From positions 1 to 62,660 of the forward strand of contig SYDY01000042.1 in assembly GCA_005801425.1 (NCBI GenBank): DNA of 62,660 bases, read 5' to 3'. Of the stretch, positions 1-8,453 are shown one piece after another. Made by a program: the position numbers and the translations under genes. Source of the stretch: Bdellovibrionales bacterium. Lineage in GTDB: Bacteria; Myxococcota; XYA12-FULL-58-9; SYDY01. Numbering within the stretch: the stretch's first letter is position 1; every line of letters starts with the position of its first letter. The notes under the pieces are model-generated. The model had not been told where the DNA came from and ran no database searches. It worked only from the letters and a program-made list of their open reading frames with translations.

Positions 1-3000
1 GCGCGGCGGCCCTGTTTCTCCAACACGACTTTCTCGGTACATTTGATTGCCATCGGGACCGCACAAACCCATCATGCGATTGCCATCGGCGTTTTTCACT
101 TCACGCAAACATCCAAAAGCATCAAACACAAATTGCGAGTTTCCATCTTGTTTTAAAACACCATCGGCATCGTACGATAACGATCGCGTGTTGACTGAAG
201 TCACAGCATGGGGATGCACTTCATCGTCGTATCGGTATGTTTGTATTCCAAACAGACCCTTTGCTGCCGTGATGTTTCCGGCATCATCAAATGCATACTG
301 TTCAAGAGCCGAAGATCGTGCTGCCGAACGAAAATTAGAATTGAGGCGGCCCATGGTGTCGTAGCTGTAGAATTTGCTCGTTGTAAGGTGATCGCGCAAA
401 CGCTGTGTTTCAGAAGTCAGGCGGTCAGCATTGTCAAATGCATTGTGCGTGATTGAAAAAAGTTCGCCCAAACGATCTCGGGTCACAAGAATTGCTGCAC
501 GTGAGCGTAATTGCGGATGATACGCGATATTCAAACGCACATCGTGGGGCCATAGAATGCCATCCAACGCGCCATCAACATTGTAGTGAACGTCGTGCAC
601 CACCGGCGCCATGCCATCGGCGCCGAAGATGGAAGCGCCAAGGGCGCGACCTTGCGCATCGTAGCCGTAACTCGCCATAAATTGCGTACGTCGGTCGCCC
701 GTTTCAAAAATAGACAATTCGTTGGCCACGGTGCCATTGGGATGATGTGTGGCCAATGCCGTTAGATTGGAACGAACATTGTTCCAACGAAGCGCATCTG
801 AAGGTTGGTAATGATTGACTTCGGTGTTTCCAAAAACGTCGTAACCATAGCGCCATGTGCCTGCTGCATTGGACAATTCAGACACACGACCACGGCCATT
901 TTCTGCTTTGTCATATTCGATATGCATCACTTCTGAATTTTGTTTGCCGCCCAACCCGGGATAATCGTTTTCAATGCTCACTGCGCGACCCAATGCATCA
1001 CGCTCCCACGCCAAATGACGTCCAGAAGGCCACTGACGTGCCAGAATACGACCTTTTGCATCAAAGCAACTTACAATCTCTTGGCCATAACCATGATATC
1101 CCGGCAACGATGTGGCAACACGATGACCAAGTAAATTGTATGTAAACCCACGGCGCACGTCACCGGGCTCTTCAATTTCTTCAATCGCACCAAGTCCGTT
1201 GCGTACGTAACGATAAACAATGTCATCGTCATGGATCACTTCCACCGCGTGACCCGCATGATCATCGTAACGCAAAACATGCCGACCATCGGGATAATCG
1301 GTGGCAACACCACGAAGTTTGGGATGATAAAGAGTTTTTCGACCGGCAGGATCTTCATCCATCGTACGACGTCCAAAGCCATCTAACACATGATAAGAAA
1401 TTGATTCGTCCAAAGGATGAGGATTGGAAGCCAAACCTGCAAGAGAAGGCAAAGCAGCCAATAAAAAACTTGCGGCATCGGTTCCGGTGATGGCTTTGGC
1501 ACCAAAAACAATTCTTGGAGAACCATCGCCATCGGTCACGCTCGCATGTTTTCTGCGTGGCGATCCATCGGAGGGTTTGATGACAGTAAGAAATCCATCG
1601 CGTTCACCCCATACATACGTATCGGTGTACACAGTATTTGAAATGGTTGGAAACGTGCGCGCACGATGCAAAAATGGCGGAACATCGTTATACGTATGAA
1701 TTTCACGTGTGCCGCCATTGGGATCTTGAACCGAAAGGATGCGGCCATGGCTGTCGTAGGTGAAACGTGTTTTATTTAAATTGGCGTCGGTGTGAGCGGT
1801 GGGTTTTCCATGACGTAAATCGTATTCAAATTGTTCTTCAAGGCGCGCATCCGGTGGGCCAACCCACGACGTTTCAGGATAAATTCCAATGTCATCGTAG
1901 GTATAACCAGAGACATCATCGGCTGGGCCGTCTACGCGTATCAAACGACCGCGTGAATCGTGTGTAAAATCGGTATGTGCATCCACAGATGCCGCATCCA
2001 TATCGCTGCATGCGTCTGGTGAATTGCCGCGCGCATGTTCCACTTCACGCAAAACACCGGTTATGTCATCAAATGATTTTTTCCATTGTGACAAGCGTTC
2101 AAAATGACTTTGGGATTGGCCCCACACCGATTCTTCAACGACATTGCCTACAATCCAACTTGCGTTAAATGTTTGTACTTTTCGCACCGTGCTTGTGTAA
2201 GAGGCATCGTAGAGAAATGCGCCCGATGTTTCGATGTCGCCGCTTTCGATTTCTACAGGATCCCGAAACACATCGTCAAAATGCATTTTTACGCGATGGG
2301 TGATGCAATCGATTCTGCCTTCGCAAACGGTGCTGTCTGTTTGTAAAGTTCGCACGCGCACCCAAGCGCCATCGCCTGGTGTAACATCGTACGCGTGCCG
2401 CTCCACACGTTCTGATAAAGCCGTTCGCATGCTTCGCTGCACCAAACGTCCCAAACGTGCATAGGCGATACGATCTTGGGGTGTAGGCAGCACTTCGTAG
2501 TGTTCTTCCACTTCCAAACTGCGTGTGAGTTGCTGTGCTGGCGCGGTGATCAATACCGAAGCGTGAACTGTGCCAAATCCCAACGATAAATTCTTAGCAT
2601 GATCACGATGATAACTCCCATACGTATAATTTTCTTGCCGTTGGCCCATCCATTGGGAAGCCACAAAATCTGGTGCAAGGGGCGTATGCACCACGGACAC
2701 AAGAAACTGTCCTTGCATGGGAAGACCGATGTGATCATTCGCAATAATTTTGCGTTGCAATGCTTGTGCGCCCGAAAGATATCCTAAATCAAAACGCCCG
2801 CCTTGAGGTTCGTCGATACGCGTGAGAAGATCGGGCACTTCGCCTGTATTTCGCTGCCATGTGGCAACACGGGGTGCACCAAAGGGACCCGAGATCCACC
2901 CCGCACGGATCAGGTCCGCCAAACCATCACCATCCATATCGCCAAGGCGGCCCATGTCTTGCGCAGAAATCGGTGCTTGGCGTGTTTTTGATAATCCTGC

Positions 3001-5625
3001 GGGGGTTACCGCAAAGCCGGGAAAATTCGATGGAAGCATCGAGGGCGCTGATCGAAACCCGCGTTCGGTTCCAAAATAAACTTCATCCACTTTGCGTTTC
3101 CACACAGGATCTTGCACCGAAATGATCACATCATCATGACCATCGCCATTGATGTCTGCCATGGTCATGGCAGAGGACTGGTATCCCGCGCTGCTTGTTT
3201 GATCTGCGTTGCAGGCCCGATCTCTGTTATTGATTTTCCCAAATGCTTGCGACAAACCCATGGAAACAATTTCGGATTCACTGGGTGTTGAAAATCTGTA
3301 GCCGCGATTGAGAAGTAGTGCGTGTTCTTGCGGACAATCCCATGTGTTGTCTCCTGCGCGCGGTTTTGCAGCGATGATCAGATCCGTAAGTCCATCGCCG
3401 TTGATGTCGGCGGGCAGGGTGGTAAAATTTAATTCGCAGGGATAGTTTGGATTTAAACTGCATCGTCCCCAATTGCCAAGCAATCCATCCAACGATTGTG
3501 TAAAATCGCTGCGTTGATCATAACCCGACGATGGGTTCAGCACAGGCGGGGGTGTATCGCGAAAGAATTCACCATCGCGTTGAATAAACGCACGTGGAAC
3601 CATGTGATAGCGCCGAAGGCCAACTTCGCCATTGCGCATCTCTTTCAGCAACAAAATATCGGCGTGTGCATCGCCATTGAGGTCCACCATGGGTGCAAGA
3701 AAATCTTCCACCAAAACAGACGAAAAACGTGGCGCGAAACGACTCATGGAGTGGTCTTTGATTACAATTTGTTTTTCAACACCCCGTGGCCATCCATGCA
3801 GCGTTTTTGTCGTCATGCCTGTGGGTGCTTGGCCAGATCTGCTTGGATTGCCATGGAACGAAATATTTTTTTCGGTCACCATTTCCATGGAAATTTTGGA
3901 TGGAAGGATGGGGGTCATCCCTTTGGGTATTTTTGCCTGCATGCGCGCAAGCCATTCATCGTATGAAATATCAAAATCTCTGCATGCATTGATCCATTCC
4001 AAACAATTCACACCAGGGAGCGATGGCGTACCGCTAAAAAAAGAAGGCACCCATGGCGGGAAAGGGCCCGGATTGCCTGGACGAGGCTCGGGGATGCTTG
4101 GGATCTCCGGCAATGGATCGATATCACCGCAACGATCCCTAAACGCTTGATTTCCGCAAATGCCATCGATATCGCCCGAACTGGGCAGGATAGCGCCGCC
4201 GCCATTGCTGCGTTCAAGTTGCCCAAAACTGACCGCATCCACATCACCATCGCGATCCAGATCGGTCAGTGCACTCACGGGTGGAAGTCCGTTTATAAAT
4301 GCATCGCTTGAAGTCATGCGCGATTCCGCAGCGGAGAAACCCGCAGGATGATAAACGTGCTCCACAATGCCATCAGCGTTGGTATCCATAAAACGACTTG
4401 CAGATCGTCGTCCCGGAGGGCTGATGGCCACGTCTGAACTCGGATACACCACAACGCCATCGTCGCATGTCAAAGGTGCCAAACATGTGAATGACTGTTG
4501 AGTATAAACGGGATCAGCAGAGATGGATTTTTCTGAAGAAAAACACGGTTGTTTTGCATCACATGGCGCATCGCCGCTGTATCCCAATGTCCATACGCGG
4601 TGAGACTCACCGGGGGCGCGACGTATCACGCGAACAAGTTGAGAGCGTGCCGATGTGGGGCTCGTTTCCTGCTCAAGGGCATATTCAAAATACAGCTCGC
4701 TCAAGACCTTGCCTTGTGCATCCAAACGCCCCATGCGAATTTTTGTCACCCGATGGGTGGTCCACACATGACCTGCAAGCATGTCGATGCGTTGTGCATG
4801 GGGTTCAAGTTCCTCGATCTCGAATTCAGCCACAGACCGATGGGGAACGGTGTCACTGCCACCCCACGCAATGCGTGATACAATGGGTAATTTCTGCGGA
4901 CGCGTGAGATCTGCGCGTTTTGCATCGTCTATCAAATGGTATTCGTAGTCCACGCGATTTCCGAATGGGTCCACGTGCGATGTGAGCAACCAATGATGAA
5001 TGCCAAGTTCGTTGCGAATAATAGCATCATCGCCATAGAACCGCTTGTTGCCGTTGGGTGCATGTTCTACCCAGTGATTGTCTAAACGTTCGTAGCGCAC
5101 CGGAAAATTTTCACGCATGGGCGCATAGAGTGCTCCTTCGGATCCGCTTGGTCCTTGCGTTGTGCGCGCCAATTCACCTTCGGAACTTTCAAATACCGCA
5201 TCTGATTCAAGATATCGCGTTCCCGTTGAGAGCTTTTCAATGGCAGGAAATCCTTGACGTGTGGATCGGTGAATGGATGGGATCGAAAGTGTCCATCCCA
5301 CGCCCCAAGGCGACGTGTTGCGGTAATTGCCACTGTTGTACGCGAGGCTTAACGCGGGCGTCATGTTGCCTACGCCCTGGGGCACATCCAACGCGATGGT
5401 ATACGTAAAATTGCCGTGGTTGTTGGCATGCAATGCGGGGATCGCGGCATCAGAATTTTTTTTAGGGATTTGTGCGTCCGATGACCCACGCGTTTCCGTG
5501 AAACTCGGGGTTTCCAGGGCAGCGTCCATATCCACACCCACGGCACTTGCGTGTTTTGGCCATGGAACAAGGCCTACGATAAGGATGAACGAAATCGCTT
5601 GTCGCAAAAAAGACGGACGACCCAC
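1..5625 (-). CDS. SpvB / FG-GAP / RHS-repeat giant secreted protein, 3' end outside the window
   Basis: An uninterrupted minus-strand frame of 1875 codons starts at a GTG (5625) and reaches the left edge without a stop. The start is supported by GGAG seven bases upstream. Residues 1-30 look like a Sec signal peptide (basic start, hydrophobic core, ASA before VG). Residues 60-130 carry the SpvB/TcaC-type signature: PQGVGNMTPALSLAYNSG, then PWGVGWTLSIPSIHR. The middle (about 740-900) has FG-GAP/VCBS calcium motifs such as ADINGDGHDDVII and DMDGDGLADLI. The last several hundred residues are RHS repeats (FYSYDTMGRL, YAFDDAGNITA, VFDAFGCLREV). The domain order matches the TcB/TcC part of insecticidal Tc toxins and related RHS proteins, where the RHS shell encloses a C-terminal effector. 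That C-terminus is not visible here, so a toxin role is inference; a surface or wall-associated RHS protein is the alternative. Confidence 0.88.
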   Translation of the reverse strand, partial: MGRPSFLRQAISFILIVGLVPWPKHASAVGVDMDAALETPSFTETRGSSDAQIPKKNSDAAIPALHANNHGNFTYTIALDVPQGVGNMTPALSLAYNSGNYRNTSPWGVGWTLSIPSIHRSTRQGFPAIEKLSTGTRYLESDAVFESSEGELARTTQGPSGSEGALYAPMRENFPVRYERLDNHWVEHAPNGNKRFYGDDAIIRNELGIHHWLLTSHVDPFGNRVDYEYHLIDDAKRADLTRPQKLPIVSRIAWGGSDTVPHRSVAEFEIEELEPHAQRIDMLAGHVWTTHRVTKIRMGRLDAQGKVLSELYFEYALEQETSPTSARSQLVRVIRRAPGESHRVWTLGYSGDAPCDAKQPCFSSEKSISADPVYTQQSFTCLAPLTCDDGVVVYPSSDVAISPPGRRSASRFMDTNADGIVEHVYHPAGFSAAESRMTSSDAFINGLPPVSALTDLDRDGDVDAVSFGQLERSNGGGAILPSSGDIDGICGNQAFRDRCGDIDPLPEIPSIPEPRPGNPGPFPPWVPSFFSGTPSLPGVNCLEWINACRDFDISYDEWLARMQAKIPKGMTPILPSKISMEMVTEKNISFHGNPSRSGQAPTGMTTKTLHGWPRGVEKQIVIKDHSMSRFAPRFSSVLVEDFLAPMVDLNGDAHADILLLKEMRNGEVGLRRYHMVPRAFIQRDGEFFRDTPPPVLNPSSGYDQRSDFTQSLDGLLGNWGRCSLNPNYPCELNFTTLPADINGDGLTDLIIAAKPRAGDNTWDCPQEHALLLNRGYRFSTPSESEIVSMGLSQAFGKINNRDRACNADQTSSAGYQSSAMTMADINGDGHDDVIISVQDPVWKRKVDEVYFGTERGFRSAPSMLPSNFPGFAVTPAGLSKTRQAPISAQDMGRLGDMDGDGLADLIRAGWISGPFGAPRVATWQRNTGEVPDLLTRIDEPQGGRFDLGYLSGAQALQRKIIANDHIGLPMQGQFLVSVVHTPLAPDFVASQWMGQRQENYTYGSYHRDHAKNLSLGFGTVHASVLITAPAQQLTRSLEVEEHYEVLPTPQDRIAYARLGRLVQRSMRTALSERVERHAYDVTPGDGAWVRVRTLQTDSTVCEGRIDCITHRVKMHFDDVFRDPVEIESGDIETSGAFLYDASYTSTVRKVQTFNASWIVGNVVEESVWGQSQSHFERLSQWKKSFDDITGVLREVEHARGNSPDACSDMDAASVDAHTDFTHDSRGRLIRVDGPADDVSGYTYDDIGIYPETSWVGPPDARLEEQFEYDLRHGKPTAHTDANLNKTRFTYDSHGRILSVQDPNGGTREIHTYNDVPPFLHRARTFPTISNTVYTDTYVWGERDGFLTVIKPSDGSPRRKHASVTDGDGSPRIVFGAKAITGTDAASFLLAALPSLAGLASNPHPLDESISYHVLDGFGRRTMDEDPAGRKTLYHPKLRGVATDYPDGRHVLRYDDHAGHAVEVIHDDDIVYRYVRNGLGAIEEIEEPGDVRRGFTYNLLGHRVATSLPGYHGYGQEIVSCFDAKGRILARQWPSGRHLAWERDALGRAVSIENDYPGLGGKQNSEVMHIEYDKAENGRGRVSELSNAAGTWRYGYDVFGNTEVNHYQPSDALRWNNVRSNLTALATHHPNGTVANELSIFETGDRRTQFMASYGYDAQGRALGASIFGADGMAPVVHDVHYNVDGALDGILWPHDVRLNIAYHPQLRSRAAILVTRDRLGELFSITHNAFDNADRLTSETQRLRDHLTTSKFYSYDTMGRLNSNFRSAARSSALEQYAFDDAGNITAAKGLFGIQTYRYDDEVHPHAVTSVNTRSLSYDADGVLKQDGNSQFVFDAFGCLREVKNADGNRMMGLCGPDGNQMYRESRVGETGPPR

Positions 5626-5763
5626 AGGCGAACTCCATTTTATTATAATCATTGGGGGAATGCGTGTGTGCGTCTATCTGATGATGTATGATCCCACAAG
5701 TGGGTTAATCGTGGATCTTGAAACAAAATGCCCGTTTTGTTGTGGGGCGGGGGGCGGAGCGTC

Positions 5764-6507
5764 TTAACCGCTTACCGAAGCCAAAGGATTTTGCAAAGGC
5801 AAGTCGATGGCGGCTTGCTGCGTGCGTGATAAATGCGGGTAGGCTGACAACGCCAAATCAAGAAGTCCGTTGAAGCTTTCGCGGTCAAAGGGACCGCTTT
5901 CGCCTGTACCTTGTACTTCAACGAGTCCACCTGTGCTTGTCATGACGACGTTGAGATCCACATGTGCATTGCTATCCAAGGCGTAATCGAGATCCAAATA
6001 GGGTTGTCCGTCGACAATGCCCACAGAAATTGCGCAAATACTGTGTTTGAGTATTTTGTCGGCCACTTTGCGCAATATGGGGTGATTTTGGATGGCTTGT
6101 ACAAGGGCCACATAACCGCCTGTAATGGCTGCAGTGCGTGTTCCACCATCGGCTTGGATCACATCGCAATCGATGGTGATGCCGCGTTCGCCGAGGGCGG
6201 TGAGATCCACCGCAGCACGCAAAGCACGGCCGATGAGTCTGCTAATTTCTTGGGTGCGTCCTTGGGGCTTGCCCTTGTGGGAATCACGCTGGCGTCTTGA
6301 GTCGGTGGCGCGTGGCAACATGTCGTATTCTGCGGTGACCCAGCCACGACCTTTTCCCGCAAGCCATGGCGGCAAACGTTCATCAATGGATGCGGTACAG
6401 ATCACCTTGGTGTCGCCCATCTCAATAAGGCATGAGCCTTCGGGATGGGTAAGGTAATGTGGGGTGATCGTAAGAGGGCGTGCTTGATCGTGGGCGCGTT
6501 TTGGCAT
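5764..6507 (-). CDS. rph: Ribonuclease PH
   Basis: A 247-aa phosphorolytic 3'-5' exoribonuclease that trims tRNA 3' ends, transferring nucleotides to phosphate. The family core is intact. GRTQEISRLIGRALRA (83-98) carries the phosphate-binding arginine R84. CDVIQADGGTRTAAITGGYV (114-133) and VDLNVVMTSTGGLVEVQGTGE (183-203) are the usual catalytic-face segments. Length is normal for the family (about 240-260 aa), although the N-terminus is shorter than the common MRPDGRxxDELR start. It lies 33 bp after the amidase gene on the same strand, so it is probably the third gene of a CPBP-amidase-rph unit. No strong ribosome binding site is visible before the ATG. Identity is secure. Confidence 0.95.
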   Translation of the reverse strand: MPKRAHDQARPLTITPHYLTHPEGSCLIEMGDTKVICTASIDERLPPWLAGKGRGWVTAEYDMLPRATDSRRQRDSHKGKPQGRTQEISRLIGRALRAAVDLTALGERGITIDCDVIQADGGTRTAAITGGYVALVQAIQNHPILRKVADKILKHSICAISVGIVDGQPYLDLDYALDSNAHVDLNVVMTSTGGLVEVQGTGESGPFDRESFNGLLDLALSAYPHLSRTQQAAIDLPLQNPLASVSG

Positions 6508-6540
6508 GGCAGCCCGGTTTGACTGACAGGGGCGACGAAG

Positions 6541-7233
6541 TCAAGGTGGCATCGGCACATGGGCAGCTATAAAGCGAAGTATGCCCACCGCCATGGCCTG
6601 GGCAATCTCGTGTTGTCTTATTGCTTTTTGCAACGCAACGCATTCTGTCGGATTGCTCAAAAAACCTATTTCAACGAGCACAGCAGGAACGTTCGTTTTT
6701 TTTAGAAGGGCCATCGATTCTTGCCGAAGTCCGGTGTTGGTTGTTCGGATCCACGGTTTCAATGCAGTATGCATTAAAAACCCCAGCTGTTGGCTCGCAC
6801 GGTGTTGGCTGTTGATTGTATTGGCATCAAGAATTTTTTGAAGTGTTGTGGATTGATCTTTTGCCGCTCGAACTTCTCTTTTTCGTTGATTGGCATCAAG
6901 GCTCAAAAAATAAATTTCAACACCCTGTGCATGTTCATTTTCTGCGGTGTTGGCATGAATGGAAACCAATGCCGATGCATTCATACGATGGGCCAAGACA
7001 GCGCGTTCATCAAGATTGAGGTCACGATCATCGTTGCGTGTGAGCCATGGTTTTACGCGACCCGTATAACGCAGGATTTTGGCGAGATGTTGGGCAATGG
7101 GCAGTGTGATATTTTTTTCATGAATGCCGCAAATGCCTAAGGCACCGGTATTGTCGCCACCATGGCCAGGATCGATCATGACCATGGGGAGATTTCCCAC
7201 CAAAAGATATTTGAAAATCAACGTCCACAACAT
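6541..7233 (-). CDS. N-acetylmuramoyl-L-alanine amidase (Amidase_3 / AmiC type)
   Basis: A zinc amidase that cleaves the bond between N-acetylmuramate and L-alanine of peptidoglycan. Numbered from the ATG at 7233 (230 aa), the zinc ligands are H24 in IDPGHGG, E39 in GIHEKN and H93 in VSIHAN; the catalytic glutamate is E188 in LVEIGFLSN. These match the Amidase_3 fold. The N-terminus (MLWTLIFKYLLVG) is hydrophobic and could be a short export or anchor segment, but it lacks a clear cleavage site. A TTG twelve bases further upstream is possible and would overlap the CPBP gene; I prefer the ATG, which begins one base after that gene's stop. Tight packing suggests co-transcription with the CPBP gene and rph. 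Confidence 0.88.
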   Translation of the reverse strand: MLWTLIFKYLLVGNLPMVMIDPGHGGDNTGALGICGIHEKNITLPIAQHLAKILRYTGRVKPWLTRNDDRDLNLDERAVLAHRMNASALVSIHANTAENEHAQGVEIYFLSLDANQRKREVRAAKDQSTTLQKILDANTINSQHRASQQLGFLMHTALKPWIRTTNTGLRQESMALLKKTNVPAVLVEIGFLSNPTECVALQKAIRQHEIAQAMAVGILRFIAAHVPMPP

Positions 7234-7234
7234 T

Positions 7235-8359
7235 TTAAGGCACAAGCTGGCCTATGTAGCCCTGAACACACCAAATCAACCATGTGCACAGCACTCCGTG
7301 CATAATGCTTCCTGAGCGCAAATACATCCAAGCGTAAGGAATGCCCCGCGCAAACGTAAATAATCCTGTATAGAAAATTGAGGACATCAAAGTGAGATCA
7401 TGGGTGAAGGTCCAAAAAGTCCAATGGTACATGCCGAAAAACATGGCTGATACAAGCATGACGTAACGTTGTGTGCCTATGAAGCTGGACAGCAATGTGA
7501 TCACAAACCCACGGAAAAACATTTCTTCGCTCAATGCACGGATTGCCGCCATGCCCATCAGATTCACCATCGTTGTATGATGATCAATGCGCGGTGCGAA
7601 TAGTCCGAAGAGAACGCCTAAGATGCATGCTGCGAGAACAAATGCCCCTCGAAATTTCCAACCTAAATTCCGAATTGCAACAATGGGAGTTTGGCTTTTG
7701 TAAAGAATAATTACGCCGATGCCTGCACCTAAGCACAGTATTGTGGCGCGTAGGAAAAATAAGACAGAGTATTCTTTGATGATTTCTTCGGTAGGGGCGA
7801 TGGATGCATTCAAGCCAAGAAGTGCTAGCGTGTTGACCACGCCAAGAGGCCAGAGGAATACCCACCCGCTTAATGCATGAGTAGGCAATGCCAATCCACG
7901 GCGCTCTCCGGGTTTCGCCTCCAAGGAAAGTGCGTCACGTATTTCTGCGAACCATGCAGGATTATTTCCACTATAACGAATGGCCAATTTACGATGTTCA
8001 AGGGCTAAATTAAATCGCCGCGCATGTTCGCAGACCCTTGCCATGACGGCATGGGTCAATGCGTCCTCGGGATGATTTTCAAGGGCAGACTGAATGATTT
8101 TTTTGGCTTCTTCGAGGGCATTGTTTTTGTCAGAAAGTAAAATGGCCAACGAGAGATAGGGAATGGTTTCGATGGGCGGATCAGGAAGAGTGAGTATTTC
8201 TTGAAAGATCCGAATGGCCTGGGCTGCTTGATAATGATTCAAGAGCTGCTTGCCATCTGCAAGCCGTTTTCGTTGTTGTTGATAGGCCAATAGGGCATCT
8301 GGGGCCATGCTTTCACTTCTAATGGGTATCGTAGTTCTGTCACAGTTTTCCGCTTTCAT
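7235..8359 (-). CDS. TPR-like N-terminal region fused to a CPBP (CAAX/Abi) intramembrane protease
   Basis: A 374-aa protein with two parts. Residues 20-145 are alpha-helical and TPR-like, with helix pairs such as AAQAIRIFQEIL and ALTHAVMARVCEHARRFNLAL. Residues 165-374 hold about six to eight membrane helices with the CPBP catalytic motifs. These are E278-E279-x3-R283 (EEMFFRGF), F308-x3-H312 (FGMYHW) and H354 in the last motif, where the usual HxxxN/B pattern is incomplete (HGVLC). CPBP proteases are glutamate-dependent membrane proteases with roles in prenyl-protein processing, bacteriocin immunity and signalling; the substrate here is unknown. It is the first gene of the minus-strand CPBP-amidase-rph group and is divergent from the gene at 8454. 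A start at Met18 is an alternative. Confidence 0.82.
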   Translation of the reverse strand: MKAENCDRTTIPIRSESMAPDALLAYQQQRKRLADGKQLLNHYQAAQAIRIFQEILTLPDPPIETIPYLSLAILLSDKNNALEEAKKIIQSALENHPEDALTHAVMARVCEHARRFNLALEHRKLAIRYSGNNPAWFAEIRDALSLEAKPGERRGLALPTHALSGWVFLWPLGVVNTLALLGLNASIAPTEEIIKEYSVLFFLRATILCLGAGIGVIILYKSQTPIVAIRNLGWKFRGAFVLAACILGVLFGLFAPRIDHHTTMVNLMGMAAIRALSEEMFFRGFVITLLSSFIGTQRYVMLVSAMFFGMYHWTFWTFTHDLTLMSSIFYTGLFTFARGIPYAWMYLRSGSIMHGVLCTWLIWCVQGYIGQLVP

Positions 8360-8453
8360 CGGGATGCTCTGTGAACGTGAAAAGTTGATTTCGAAATAGT
8401 AACTATAGAAAAGGTAAATACTGAAATTAGCTTGAAGAGAAGACGAATTTCTT

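Noticed and set aside
5640-5665. A perfect TATAAT on the minus strand just before the SpvB/RHS gene
   Set aside because: The region 17 bp upstream has no -35-like hexamer, and the resulting mRNA would start within the SD. It may be chance in an A/T-rich spot.
5722-5741. Inverted repeat AACAAAA/TTTTGTT after rph as a terminator
   Set aside because: The stem is almost all A-T with no G/C core and no proper U-tract, so it is too weak to call.
8360-8453. A promoter with TTGATT and TATAGA before the 1020-aa gene
   Set aside because: The spacing is only 13 bp, too short for a sigma70 promoter. A real promoter probably lies there, but I cannot place it.
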